In this document: positions 1 to 10,260 of the stretch, in pieces
How the letters are laid out: each line of letters opens with the position of its first letter
How positions within the stretch are numbered: position 1 is the stretch's first letter
Origin: Pinus tabuliformis
Taxonomy: Eukaryota > Streptophyta > Pinopsida > Pinales > Pinaceae
NCBI GenBank assembly: GCA_031772625.1
Contig: CM062810.1
Span: forward strand, 455,767,731 to 455,831,730
DNA length: 64,000 bases
Reading direction: 5' to 3'
Program-made: the position numbers and the translations under genes
Notes under the pieces: model-generated
The model's database searches: none
Seen by the model: the letters and a program-made list of their open reading frames with translations, nothing else
Told to the model about the DNA's origin: nothing

Positions 1-1690
1 TCGTTTTCCACTTGAATTTTCTTATTCCTACCCTTGTATGGAAGCCATAAATGTGATGATTCTGTAGCAATACAACCTTCTAGCTTCCTAGAGTAGTCTC
101 TACTCAGGAATTCATGATAGGCTTATGGTATTCCCACAACTACAATATTTATGCATTGGTGAACACGTTAGTCAAATGATAATTGAATAGAAACATTCTT
201 GAGTTCACCAATATCTTTTGGACAAGGGACCTATCCAGCTGAATGATTTATGCATAATTTTTGTCCCATTTGGAGTTTATTTTCTTGGAAAAAGATAATG
301 GGATCTAATTTATAGATGGACCATAATCGCCTAAGAAATTATGCACACTATCATTGAAAATATTAAATGTTAACAAAAATGGACGGTAGTGAGTGATAAA
401 TTCTAATGTTACCACATTGATTATGGATTCAAGGGAATCAGAAGAATGACCAAACATTTTATCAAATGTAAAATATTTGTCACTTGGTAAAGGTTGTGAA
501 AAGGCTTGGACTATTAGCTCATGTTTGTCTTCTATCTTTGTGACCTCAAAGATGGGAATATCGAATCGATCTCTATTCAAATATTCAACTATGTTATACT
601 CCATTGGCTATCCTTTAGCATTGAGTGGTGAAGTATATGGAGGAGTGGTGCCATTTGACACTTTCAAGGTGATAGACTTACTCTTGGTACTAGAGGAAGT
701 ATTCTTCGAAGTGGTTATATTTCCAGACTTACTCACTTCATTCTGAGCATGATTTACCAGTGGTGAGATCCTCCTTAACAATTGCTCTTTTAATTTTTGT
801 ATTTTCATGTCCTGTTTAGAAATTGGACCTTTCCTCCTTAAACTATATCAACCATTTTTCTTCAAAGGAGGTGCTTCACTCTGTTGTGGTTCTTCAGCAC
901 ATTTATTGTCAACGTTAAAGATGAAATAAAAATAATTTTTTGTATGTCCAATACGAATACTGTCTCCAACTGCTAAAAGTTCTTATATTTCTTCTGTTTG
1001 TTCTAACTGCTCATCTGCTAATAAGAAATCCACAATGTGTATAGCCAGAGCAGGTATGTTGTGGTTCCATTGTGTGAATGTATTTTCAGAATGATATTCC
1101 TCATGAAAAGAGAAATAATTATCCATCCCCATAATTTCTATATTCATCACAACATTTCAGCTCAGGGTAGACTTGGCGAGCTTATTATTATTGTTATTAC
1201 TATTATTCCTTTTGGAATAAGAAATAATTGGGAGTCTTGATGCTAGTTCACGTCTCACTAGATATTCTCTTTAATTCTAAAATTTCATTAGTAAGTGCTT
1301 TCAATGTCCTAGTCAAGATTTCAATATCTAGCGAGTCCTTTTCTTTAGCCTTACTTGAAGAAGGAAGAGACTTCCTACCAGTCTCCTTGGAGTATTTTGA
1401 TTCATCGTCAATGGTAATAAATCCAATATCATGCAAAGCTTTCTTAATAATGATTTCATCTACAAATTTTAGTGTCGATGTTTCTGTTAGAGTCGGTCTT
1501 AAGCCCTCCATCAGCGATCAAAACTCTTTGCATTTGCATATGTAGGTGTCTCATTAGTGTCAATTTTTGCATCCCGTTAGGCATGCCATAACCCTGATGG
1601 AGGAGCTGGTGTGTTGTACCCCTCTTGGCATTGCTGGTTCAGGTCATTTCAGTCATTAAGCTCTTTCAAGCTTGTCTTATCTTGTCTTGT
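1..1690 (-). pseudogene. Ty3/gypsy gag C-terminus and protease remnant
   Basis: Read on the minus strand, this stretch carries broken coding sequence typical of plant Ty3/gypsy gag followed by a retropepsin domain. Pieces at 1511-1248 and 808-608 look like gag C-terminus (a LRPTLTE..TLKFVDE stretch and a Ser/Thr-rich linker). The piece at 604-305 matches the family layout before the protease, with a YNIVEYL start, and ends in LGDYGPSIN where an active-site motif of D[TSG]G type is expected, so the site looks damaged. The 808-608 and 604-305 pieces are in one frame separated by a TAG. Below position 300 a decayed LSRDW..LWLPY stretch continues the protease and runs off the window. It pairs with the gag N-terminal half at 6130-7210; the two halves are separated by an insertion. 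Similarity is from memory of the family. Confidence 0.7.
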
Positions 1691-2103
1691 GGTCAATTTC
1701 CTAGGTCTAGGGTTTTGGTCAAATATGTTTACAAGGTCATGTGTCTGAAAAGTAAATGAGTATTCAGTAAGCTAGAGGGATGATTGTAAAAGTGTTTCTT
1801 CAAGATTTCTTATCTGGTACAGCTAATCTTCACCTTGGATTTAAAAACTCTGTTTTTAAAGCCAAGGTCATTTTCCAAGTTTTTGTAAATAAGTGATGAA
1901 ATTTCAAAAGTCTTCAGCGAACAAAATGCAACCCTGGTCCCCTTGCCAAGATCCCTCAGATGATCTATCTGCAAAAAGAATCAAGTCAAAGCACTCAATG
2001 AGTCAAATTCAGGACAAAAGAAACCAAAAAGTCAGTGTTCTAAAGTGTCAAAGAGAAAACATTAGAAAGTGGGTTTGTGAATGAAATTTTTTCAAATGAA
2101 ACT

Positions 2104-2111
2104 TATAAAAA
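2104..2111 (+). promoter_or_regulatory. TATA box candidate for PMD-like gene 1
   Basis: TATAAAAA sits about 1 kb upstream of the PMD-like ORF and about 120 bases before a GC-rich repeat cluster. The same order (TATA box, then GC-rich array, then ORF) recurs near 26568. Function is inferred only from motif and position. Confidence 0.4.
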
Positions 2112-2228
2112 CCTCAAATTCCCTCCTATCACTCTCATTGTGCATCCTAGACGCTTGCAAGAGAGGTTTGAGAGAGTGATTGAGAGAAAGGAGCGAATAC
2201 AGACGAGTTCGGGCATTGGACTGGTGCA

Positions 2229-2358
2229 CGACCCGTCAGGCCAGGTGCGCGACCCGTCAGGTGCGTGCGACCCGTCAGAGGGTCTTCCACAGTGTAAAAA
2301 TACAACGGGCGCGACCCGTCAGAGGTGCGCGACCCGTTGGGCATGGTGCGCGACCCGT
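2229..2358 (+). repeat. GC-rich leader array, six CGACCCGT copies
   Basis: Six exact copies of CGACCCGT begin at 2229, 2250, 2268, 2312, 2330 and 2351, most followed by CAG or TG and preceded by GTGCG. Spacings are 21, 18, 44, 18 and 21 bases. The surrounding DNA is AT-rich, so the cluster stands out. It lies in the presumed 5' leader of the PMD-like gene. Confidence 0.8.
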
Positions 2359-2365
2359 TGAGCTG

Positions 2366-3130
2366 TCTCCCTGCAAATCGATTTTAAACTTGCTCAAACG
2401 TTCTCCAAGCCATAAATTCGTTTGAGGTAGGTGTTCTAAACTTGAAATGGTTGCTGGTTATGATTGGTGGATATCATGAAACATGTTTTAATGATTGAAA
2501 TTGTGCAAGTGAAACCTCTTCATATGACTGCAATGTTAATGGGTAAAATGTGCTAGGGTTTGTGTTGTTTCAAGGTGTTTTCCCTTTGTAATTGTTTCCC
2601 TCCTTCCCCTTTCCACTCACACTTGTATGTATGCCTATTTTTCTCCCATGCTATTTTATAAATCAAATGCAAATCCTCCCTTCTCCCTAATAACTAAAAG
2701 TGTAAGCCCTACCCCTCTCCCAAAGCATTCAAAACCCTAATCTCCCTCTACCATATGCATGTGTAAACAATAGAAAATGTTGTTGAATATGTCAGCAGTT
2801 TTGTGCATATGTTTCCCTATCTTCCCCTATTAATGCTGCATGTTTTCATATCCCCATATGTTCACTTTCATACATGTTTTTCCCATATGCAGTGATTTTT
2901 GCAAATGATTTCCCAATATCCCTGATTTTAAATATGTACTCCTATATGCATAATGGTTTGCAACATTTTCCTTAAAAATTCCCTGTTATATTTATATATT
3001 CCCAATTCCTTGTAAAAAGGTCCCTCCCCTAACATTTCCCTCATGTCTTTTTCCCCTTGAAACAGCATAGAATTCAACACTTTTTACAGGCAGAGAAAGC
3101 AGTACAGTTTGTCAACTTTGCTCCCAAACT
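2366..3130 (+). other. presumed leader, no coding sequence seen
   Basis: About 765 bases rich in T and C (many TTCCC and CCCTA runs) lie between the GC-rich array and the ORF start. The pyrimidine-rich tracts could belong to an intron or a long leader. No motif decides between these. Confidence 0.3.
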
Positions 3131-4663
3131 ATGTCAGAAACCGAAACTTACGAGCAAAGTGATGACCATTCATCATCTGCAGAGGTTGAGGTACAGAGGA
3201 GGCCTCGTAAGGGTGGTAAGGGTGGACATCATAAGCGAGAGGAGCCCACTTCTTTAGCAGAGTTACAGGCCTGTCCTATGGCAGTCACTTGTTTTCAGTA
3301 CATGTCTTGTCATGAGTTCTGTGAGAGGATTTCTCGGATTCAGCACCACAGAGAGTTGGCCCTCCTTTTTGTTTTACACCTCCATGATGGACATGTCAAT
3401 CTTGCAGGGGTGAACTTTACATTAACACCCGAGGTGATCTCACATGCTACAGGGATACCTAATGTTGGTGAGGTGTGGAATAAGCGCAAGATGCTAGATA
3501 ATGTTCACTTTGAGCCTTATGTCCGGCCACCATTCATGAGACATTTGGCGGGTGTTTTTCCATTCAGGTTTCTCCGGAGCGAGTATGCTCCCATCATGAG
3601 GCTTATTATGAACTATTTTACCTGTGAGGGCAGATTTTCACAGGTGTACTCATATCACATTCGCCTTTTGATGCACTTCACCCGAGTGAGGATGATGAAC
3701 ATCCCGGTTTTCTTCTTTCAAAACATTCAGAGGATGGTGCCCATGTTGCAGAGGAAGACCCTGGCACAGCAGTACAGGAGCCTTCACCATTATGGTTTGA
3801 TTCAGCTAGTAGTATTGCATAAGTTGACTCAGTAGGGCATCTCATGGGAGGAGTTCATCTCTCGTGAGTTTTTCACAGCGCCATCACAGCCACATCCTGA
3901 GGTTGTTCACGAGGAGAGAGGACCATCACACCGGAATCACATCCCTGTCACTAGACATGTCGGCTCCTCACCTCTGGTCACCTATCAGAAAGGCCCAAGG
4001 GCCTTATTTGCAGCAGCCAGGCGAGTACTATCTCCACAGCAGGTGGAAGGGGTCTCGCCTTCATCTTCAGCTCAGCGAGTGTTATCTCCACATCAGGTGG
4101 AAGGGGCCTCGCTTCCTTCACCAGCACATGCAGCACAAAGGGGCAAACAGCCCATGATTCATGAGGGTCCATCAGGAGTTCCAGACACTGAGGTGATCGA
4201 TCTTGAGGCCAGTTCTCCTAGCCGAGAGGCAAACGAGATCATTCAACATCTCAGAGCTGAAAATGATGCTTTGCAGAGGAGATTTGAGGGTGCCCAATGG
4301 ACCATCACCTACCTGGAGCAGCGCAACAAACAGTTGGAGGAGGAGAAAGCACTTGATGAGCTATGGAGGATTCGTAGTGACCGAACCTTGAACCGTAGAA
4401 GACCCGGTGACCCATTTCCTGCTGACCGAGAGTCTATGCTCATCCAGGAGAACGCACACTTGGAGAGGTTGTTGGCTAAGGCCAAACAAGAGAAGATATT
4501 GCTGAGGAACATGAAAAACCATTACTGGGCAAGAATGCATGTGTGCAAGGCCAAAATGAAGATGTTTCAAAGGCGGTTGACCGAGGCTCTAAAACGGAGA
4601 AAGAGGCCAAATCCCCTTCGTATCTTGGCTGAGGCTTCACTCAAAGATCATGGCACTCAATAG
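3131..4663 (+). pseudogene. PMD-like (plant transposon protein) ORF with coiled coil, one amber stop
   Basis: One reading frame runs for 511 codons, interrupted only by TAG at 3833-3835. The N-terminal ~235 residues look like the plant 'mobile domain/putative transposon protein' family: a basic linker, then a helical domain with the pieces LTPEVISHATGIPNVGEVW and YSYHIRLLMHFTRVRMMNIP. After the stop the frame continues through a Pro/Ser-rich linker with a repeated VLSP(Q/H)QVEG unit, then a coiled coil (about residues 355-510) rich in Glu, Leu, Arg and Lys. Such ORFs are known as extra passengers of plant Ty3/gypsy elements; no biochemical role is established. The stop fits a single C-to-T or G-to-A change (CAG or TGG to TAG). 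The ATG at 3131 is the first in frame. A short plus-strand overlap at 3864-4157 is another frame of the same DNA. Confidence 0.7.
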
Positions 4664-4768
4664 CCTAGCCACAGCTCAAATCCCAAAAAATTTTGAGAAT
4701 TTTGGGTAATTTTGGCATTTTTTGGTAATTTACAGGTTTTGGCTCTTTAACGGGTCTCACCCCCCGTG

Positions 4769-5125
4769 CGACCCTTCATCAGGGCAACTCCTTTTCACAA
4801 AAACTCAGCATTTCCTGATTTTTCATGCAAAGTTACATATGCCCATGGATGGACTTGAGTTTTTATGGAGTTTTGGGCCTCCAGAAGGTCAAAATACATG
4901 CAAAATTTGACTTTCTGCCACTTTTTTGAACTGCAGAAAGCTGTATTGGGAGAATTGGTTTTTGATAGGGCAAATGAACTCCAAATTCAAACATTCTAGT
5001 TGGGTTGGAAAGTAGACTCACAGACCTTTCCAATAAGCCCACTTTTTCTCAATTTGGCCACCTACAAGTACCCCAAACAGAGCTCCAAAGGGGAGCGATC
5101 CGTCAGGTAGGGGGGCGCGACCCGT
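4769..5125 (+). repeat. GC-rich motif copies in the trailer of PMD-like gene 1
   Basis: Three more copies of the leader motif occur after the ORF: CGACCCTT at 4769, CGATCCGT at 5096 and CGACCCGT at 5118, the last two followed by CAGG. The motif therefore brackets the ORF on both sides. Confidence 0.65.
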
Positions 5126-6129
5126 CAGGCAGATTTGTCCAAAAATGCACTGTACAGCCCAGAAAACGCAGATTTGACTCAGTTTGACTTTTTGAGGTTA
5201 ATTATGGTCCTATTTGATGTAATTGTGACACCTTTTAGACACTTTTACCCTTTTGTAACTCTTCTAGAAGATTCATTTATGAAAAGGGTAAAAAATTAAA
5301 TGTATGAATTGGTTTCCAAGTTTATAGAGGCAAATTGTTTTGACTGCCTAGTTTGTAGTGCTTAGTTTAGAAGTGGTTGAAACAGCTCCTAGGATAGTGA
5401 GCTCGACCCATGGAGGTAGGGAAAGAGGTTATATCATCTATATTATGTACTTTCTTGCTCATTTTCATGGTTGGACTCTTGAGGGAGAAGCTATCATTGT
5501 ATTATTTCACTTGTATCTCTGCAATTTTTGGCTAAGGAAGACCAGGGTTTTGCAGTCCTTTTTGGGATTCTTGTGGTTTCATGTATTGATGGAGTGCTTC
5601 TTAATGTTCTTGTAAGTGTGTTATGTGATTCATATCCTTTCTTTCCTTCTGCATATTAAACAAATGAAGTGTTAAAGTAAGAATTCATGCTTGCCATGCT
5701 CTGCTTTTAAATTTGTTTAATTTCTATGTTTTCTACTGTTTAAGGAGAATTCAAAGTATTATTTTCTCTCCTTAGCTCCTCACCGGTATTTTCCATCCAC
5801 TCACCTCAATCAAAGGCATCAATACGGTCTCCTACCTCGCCCCAAAGAACCCCCTGCAGAAACTGTGTCAAATCCCCGCACCCAAAATTGCAATTCCTCA
5901 ATTTGCCACCAAAAACCCAAAAAACCCCAAATCAACCTTTTTAATCAGTTTACTAGCCTAATATCAGTGTTACCTTGTTGTTCATCTCATCCCATTTAAG
6001 ATCTGTCGATATTGACCGGAGAGAGCCTTCTCCTACCCCGTAGGGCTAGCTATGAGGCTAAATGGTTTGATGTTGCCTTGAGGTTTACCTTTCTCAGCCT
6101 GAGGTGAAATTTCAAGCGCTAACAGTTTC
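5126..6129. other. non-coding 3' part of the insertion
   Basis: I see no credible gene in these 1 kb. A C-rich stretch at 5775-5940 precedes the resumption of the gag gene on the minus strand. Short ORFs here have no family features. Confidence 0.4.
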
Positions 6130-7210
6130 CTTTGCATCTCCTTCAACAAATGAGGAAATTTTAATGGGAAATGAGGTTGGGTAATAATTAATAATAATTG
6201 AATTGTGCAGTTACATGCTGAGGGGGAAACTTGTTCAATATGCGATTGAAATTTTGATTAAACTGTTCACTTTCACCATTTCCTCCATTTTACTATTTCA
6301 GAGTTATTTCAGTAACATGATGGGAGTCTTGTCATCCATGAATTTCCCAGGAAATGACTTCTTAAATACCCTCCAATCATGGAAAGAATTGACAGGTAGA
6401 CTATGGTACCATGTTGCTGCTTTACTATGTACTGTAAAAGGAAAAATCATACACACAACGTCATCATACCTTACTTCCAACATCTGGATAAAACTTTGAT
6501 AATAGCCCTCATAGGTCCCTATGCATCCTATGAATATTTCTTGGAAGAGTGAGAGAGCCTTGGGCCATATAGTTCAAGTCCTTGTCGGCGATGTATTCAT
6601 CTCTTGCTTCCTCCTTTTTAGAATCTAAGCAACCTTCTTTGTCACTATCTAAACTGTCATTGAATTGAAAAAATTGTTAGAAAGAACAATCTCTTCATCG
6701 GACCGTTCATTAATAGGTGGAACTGGATCTTGTTGCATTATGTCTTTAGAGGATTTTTGACTAACTTGTGAAGGGTGGAAAAAAAAAATTATTCCATTGT
6801 CAAAACCCATACATTGGTATGAGTTATTTCTTTCTTCTTCAGATGATGTAGGAGATTTTGAGCAGTAGGGAGTAAATCAATAGCTTTTTCAAACCGATGG
6901 GTTTTAGGTCAAAGTGCATAGTTATTCATAGGTATATTTGTATGAAAACTCTAGAACAGGATGAGAAGACCCTTCAACTTCAAGAATAGAAATTGGAATG
7001 ATGCTCAGAATGTTCCTACCTTGTCCATAAGATTAATGGTTAAGATGTGCAGAGTTATCAACCACAAAATAAATTGGATACCCTCCTTCTAGCACGAGAA
7101 TGTTGATGGGTCTGGATACTTCCAACATAAATGGGACATCCCCAATATGAGGTCTGAATTTGACCTCACATTGTTTGGTATAGGATTCCCATCCATAATA
7201 CATCCTAGTT
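6130..7210 (-). pseudogene. Ty3/gypsy gag N-terminal half
   Basis: On the minus strand the DNA shows the core of a retrotransposon gag domain: AATWYHSLPVNSFHDWRVF followed by a KKSFPGKFMDDKTP piece. These correspond to the family pattern of a Trp-Tyr-x-x-Leu-Pro motif followed by an FxxKF segment. Upstream (higher coordinates) a less familiar piece contains RPHIGDVPFMLEVSRP. Several frameshifts and stops break it. It is the upstream partner of the gag/protease remnant at 1-1690, the two being separated by the PMD-carrying insertion. Confidence 0.65.
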
Positions 7211-8744
7211 TCAGTTTACTTAAAGATATTCCTTTGCTTTAGCTATTAGCATAAGAGAGAAGCATGTGTGTGCTTTCAAATGATCAAGAGAGTGTGCTTT
7301 TTGAATGTTCAATTGCAGATTTATCGAGTTTTTTTCATTTCAGAGGGGAAAGAAGTGAGCCTCTAAGAGAGAAGCAATGGTACTACGCTAATGGATGCAC
7401 ACATGAATGAAAAATACTCATGTAAAATCAGGTGAAGTAGTCCACATAGACACAACAGTTGTTATAAACATTACAACACATTACCAATAAGTTAAACACT
7501 AAAGTCATTGAAATAGTTCAATCAATTAAATAAAAGTGAAAGAAAAAAATTAATCGTCAACATCCAAAGAGTAGTATTAGAATCACTCACAATGCATGTG
7601 TGAAAATGTGATGGCCTGAAAGGCTTTGATATTAAGAAAACGTTCCAAGATACATATATACAATGAACACCACTAGCTCCAATAGTGGAGCATTAGAGCC
7701 ACTTATTGGTCCCAAAATGTACTAATTCTATCTCTCTAATTCCTTATGGGAGAATCCAAGATTTAAATTCCATTTCATGAGTAATGAGGATCCTTTTATA
7801 ACTTGGGGAATGACCTTTCAATGCATCATGACTCTTGAAATTCCAACTTCAAGTGACCTTTAGACATCCACAACCTTTGGATTTCTAAATGACTTTAGGA
7901 ATTACATATGACTCTTAGTATTATATTTCTTTTAGACTTTTATTTATCTTTTGTCCATTCATGTCTCTATGACTTCCACTTATTTATCTTAAAAATGATT
8001 ACATTATCATATCACAAATTCCACATGATCATGTGATCAAGCATGATTAACCACTATTGCTGATGATTGGGATTAGTAGTGACTGATGATATGGAATTTC
8101 TTGAATGGTGACATGGAAACCACCAATTCCTTTGTTTTGCATGAAGCTTCTCATCCTTGACTCCTTCAACATCCAATAGGGTCTTTGATCTTGGAGTCTA
8201 TAGGGTGCTTTGATCATCAATCGTTCAATGTGTCCTTTATTTTTCCATACTACCTTTGCTCGCTTTAATTTCTAGATCGTCTTCATGCATGCTTCCCATG
8301 CTCTCCTGAAATACATGTAACTGTAATCACTCATGACTAGAACCCACCAACGTGAAAGTCTCTTTCTCTAACATGTATGGAAAGTTTGAGAGGCTAATGT
8401 TCACCCAATGGGCTAATCTTCCATGATTTTTTCACAAAAAATACTTGCCAATTTCCAATTTTTATAAAAGTCTATTTGCCCAAATTTTATAATATAAAAT
8501 TATTTTAACTTAAAAATCACCAACCCTATATAGAGACTATATATAAAATAATGATAATTTTTTATAATTTTACAAATATATTAATAAAAATTTTATACTT
8601 TTCGTATTATGGATTAGTGAGATTCTCCAATGTTTTTAAACTTAAAGAAACTTTTCCATCCTTAAAATTTTCCTTACTAACATGTTTTATGCATGTTTCT
8701 TTTTCGTGTCCTAACAACGTGCTTGCAAGGAGAAAAATAGCTTA
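7211..8744. other. non-coding DNA, possible leader/LTR of the gag remnant
   Basis: About 1.5 kb of AT-rich sequence holds no ORF with family features. By position it could contain the leader and 5' LTR of the minus-strand gag remnant, but no PBS or second LTR copy was recognised. Confidence 0.3.
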
Positions 8745-9340
8745 CGGGTGTAAGGACACACTTGAAAAGGCTGAATGGATAAAGAGGGAAATCTTCATGG
8801 CTTTGGTATGTGCTCATGCACTCAAGAGGAATAGGCAATCAATGCACGATACATGACACAAGTATGAAGGATGAAGGATGAGGCTTTGGGCTTCCCGAGT
8901 ATGTTTTGTGCTCAAGGGAGAGAACTAGGGTGCACGACACACTCCAAAAAGCTGGAGGAGGAGGATTCAGGACTTCACGGTATGATCATGTGCTCAAGAG
9001 GCCTAGGAGGGTGCATCACACAAGTATGAAGGTTGAATGATAAAGATTCATGCCTTGTGAGTGCGCTCATGTGCTAAGAGGGGCAACAGAGTGCATCGAA
9101 CATTATGGAATAATGAGGGATGGAGCTTAAGGCCTTCACTGTGTGCTCATGTGCTCAAGGAGGGCACATTCCTTTGAGTTAAAGGAGTGCGCTCAAAGTA
9201 AAACTTGGTTTCTCCAACGGAAAAACTCAAAACAAGGGGAAAGGGATTAAGAAGTGTGCCTTGCACACTTGGAGGGTGCATGACACAGTTACGAATAATG
9301 AAGTTTTCCTGATCAAGGTTTTGGAGTGCACTTGTGCACT
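8745..9340 (+). repeat. degenerate minisatellite, period about 80-90 bp
   Basis: The phrase GTGCTCATGTGCTCAAGAGG and variants recurs; the CTCAAG-like anchor falls near 8821, 8911, 8993, 9073 and 9154, with a weaker copy near 9192. Between anchors each unit carries GGTGCATGACACAAGTATGA-like sequence and a TTCA(G/T)GCCTT-like piece. A last partial unit lies at 9280-9340. Spacing is 80-90 bases. A plus-strand ORF crosses the left edge but looks accidental. Confidence 0.7.
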
Positions 9341-10088
9341 CTTTTCTTTAATAGGTTTTCTTTGAAACCAAAAATTTTGTAGGTTGGATAAGAAAGGGGG
9401 AGAACATGATGATTTTAGATAGAAAGTGAAGTGCGACACATAACAACTCATCAAGAAAACTTAGACAAACTTTAACAATGATAATTAATCATAAAAATTC
9501 CACATTTCAAACATTCTATGAGTATAATAGGTGAACCGTGTACGAGTAAATGAAAAAGTGTCATTTTACTACCACAGAGATGGCAAAACTATGAAATGTG
9601 CTACAAATATTCTGATCAATGTAACGATACTTGTGAACACTCAAGAACAATTAAAAAATATAGGGAGACATGAAAGGAAACTTGATGGACAAAGCAAAAC
9701 TTGATACGACGATATTTTATGTTCCAAAATTTCAAGATTGTGTAATTTTGGAGAGCGTTGTAGCAATGAAAGAAAGTTTGCATAGAAGCTGCAAAAATAA
9801 ATGTTGAAGACAACATGGATGAAAAAACCATCTATGATATCTTCGTGAAGTGTAACCTTGAAGAGATAAATTTTTATCATAAACTTATGCTCCAGTAGAA
9901 TAATTATGATGAAAAGCACACCATTGAAGATGTCGTGTGGCAACAATCCACGTGGAAGCCATTTTTTTAAGAAATTAAGGACATTCTTAGACAACTGAGA
10001 ATGGAGAGTTGTATGAGTGAATTAAGAATTTGAAATTTGTGTTCAGTGTGTGTTATATTCCTTCCATTACTAGACACACACGTGGGTG
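9341..10088. other. AT-rich DNA, nothing recognised
   Basis: Open stretches exist on the minus strand (for example 9641-9994), but their hydrophobic, Cys/Phe-rich translations have no recognisable domain and look like chance frames. Confidence 0.3.
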
Positions 10089-10260
10089 TATTTTAGGGGG
10101 GGGAACCCCCTTGCTCGTTTTGCCCCCCCTACTGGGGGATTTACAGGGGGTGGGGGACAAACCTACCAATGGTTTTGAGCATGGGTTTTACACATGGTTT
10201 TGGCATGATGGTTTTACACATGGCTTTGGGCATGGTGGTCTTCCACCCAAGGTATTTTGT
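10089..10260 (+). repeat. G/C-run cluster and short imperfect repeats
   Basis: Runs of eight G, five C, seven C and several shorter G runs occur between 10096 and 10155, including a near-palindromic GGGGGGGGAACCCCC. They are followed by three imperfect copies of GGTTTTACACATGG(T/C)TTTGG. The G tracts could form quadruplex or hairpin structure; this is inference. Confidence 0.55.

Larger units (their letters stand above)
1700..6129 (+). mobile_element. insertion carrying a PMD-like gene, inside gag
   Basis: This block separates the two halves of a minus-strand gag gene, so I infer that it inserted there. It holds a TATA-like box near 2104, a GC-rich repeat cluster at 2229-2358, a plus-strand ORF at 3131-4663 and further copies of the same GC-rich motif at 4769-5125. 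I could not find matching terminal repeats or a target duplication, and both ends are uncertain by about 100 bases. It could be a non-autonomous LTR element, or a piece of a Tat-like element that carries an extra ORF. Confidence 0.5.

Noticed and set aside
1893..2425. Small plus- and minus-strand ORFs over the GC-rich array, with repeated DPSG or TGRA peptides.
   Set aside because: Their repeats simply translate the CGACCCGTCAG motif in several frames; no start context or domain.
5005..5615. Short plus-strand ORFs after PMD-like gene 1.
   Set aside because: No family features; trailer sequence with motif copies.
9641..9994. Minus-strand ORF of 117 codons, hydrophobic and Phe-rich.
   Set aside because: No domain or neighbouring coding signal; AT-rich DNA often gives such frames.
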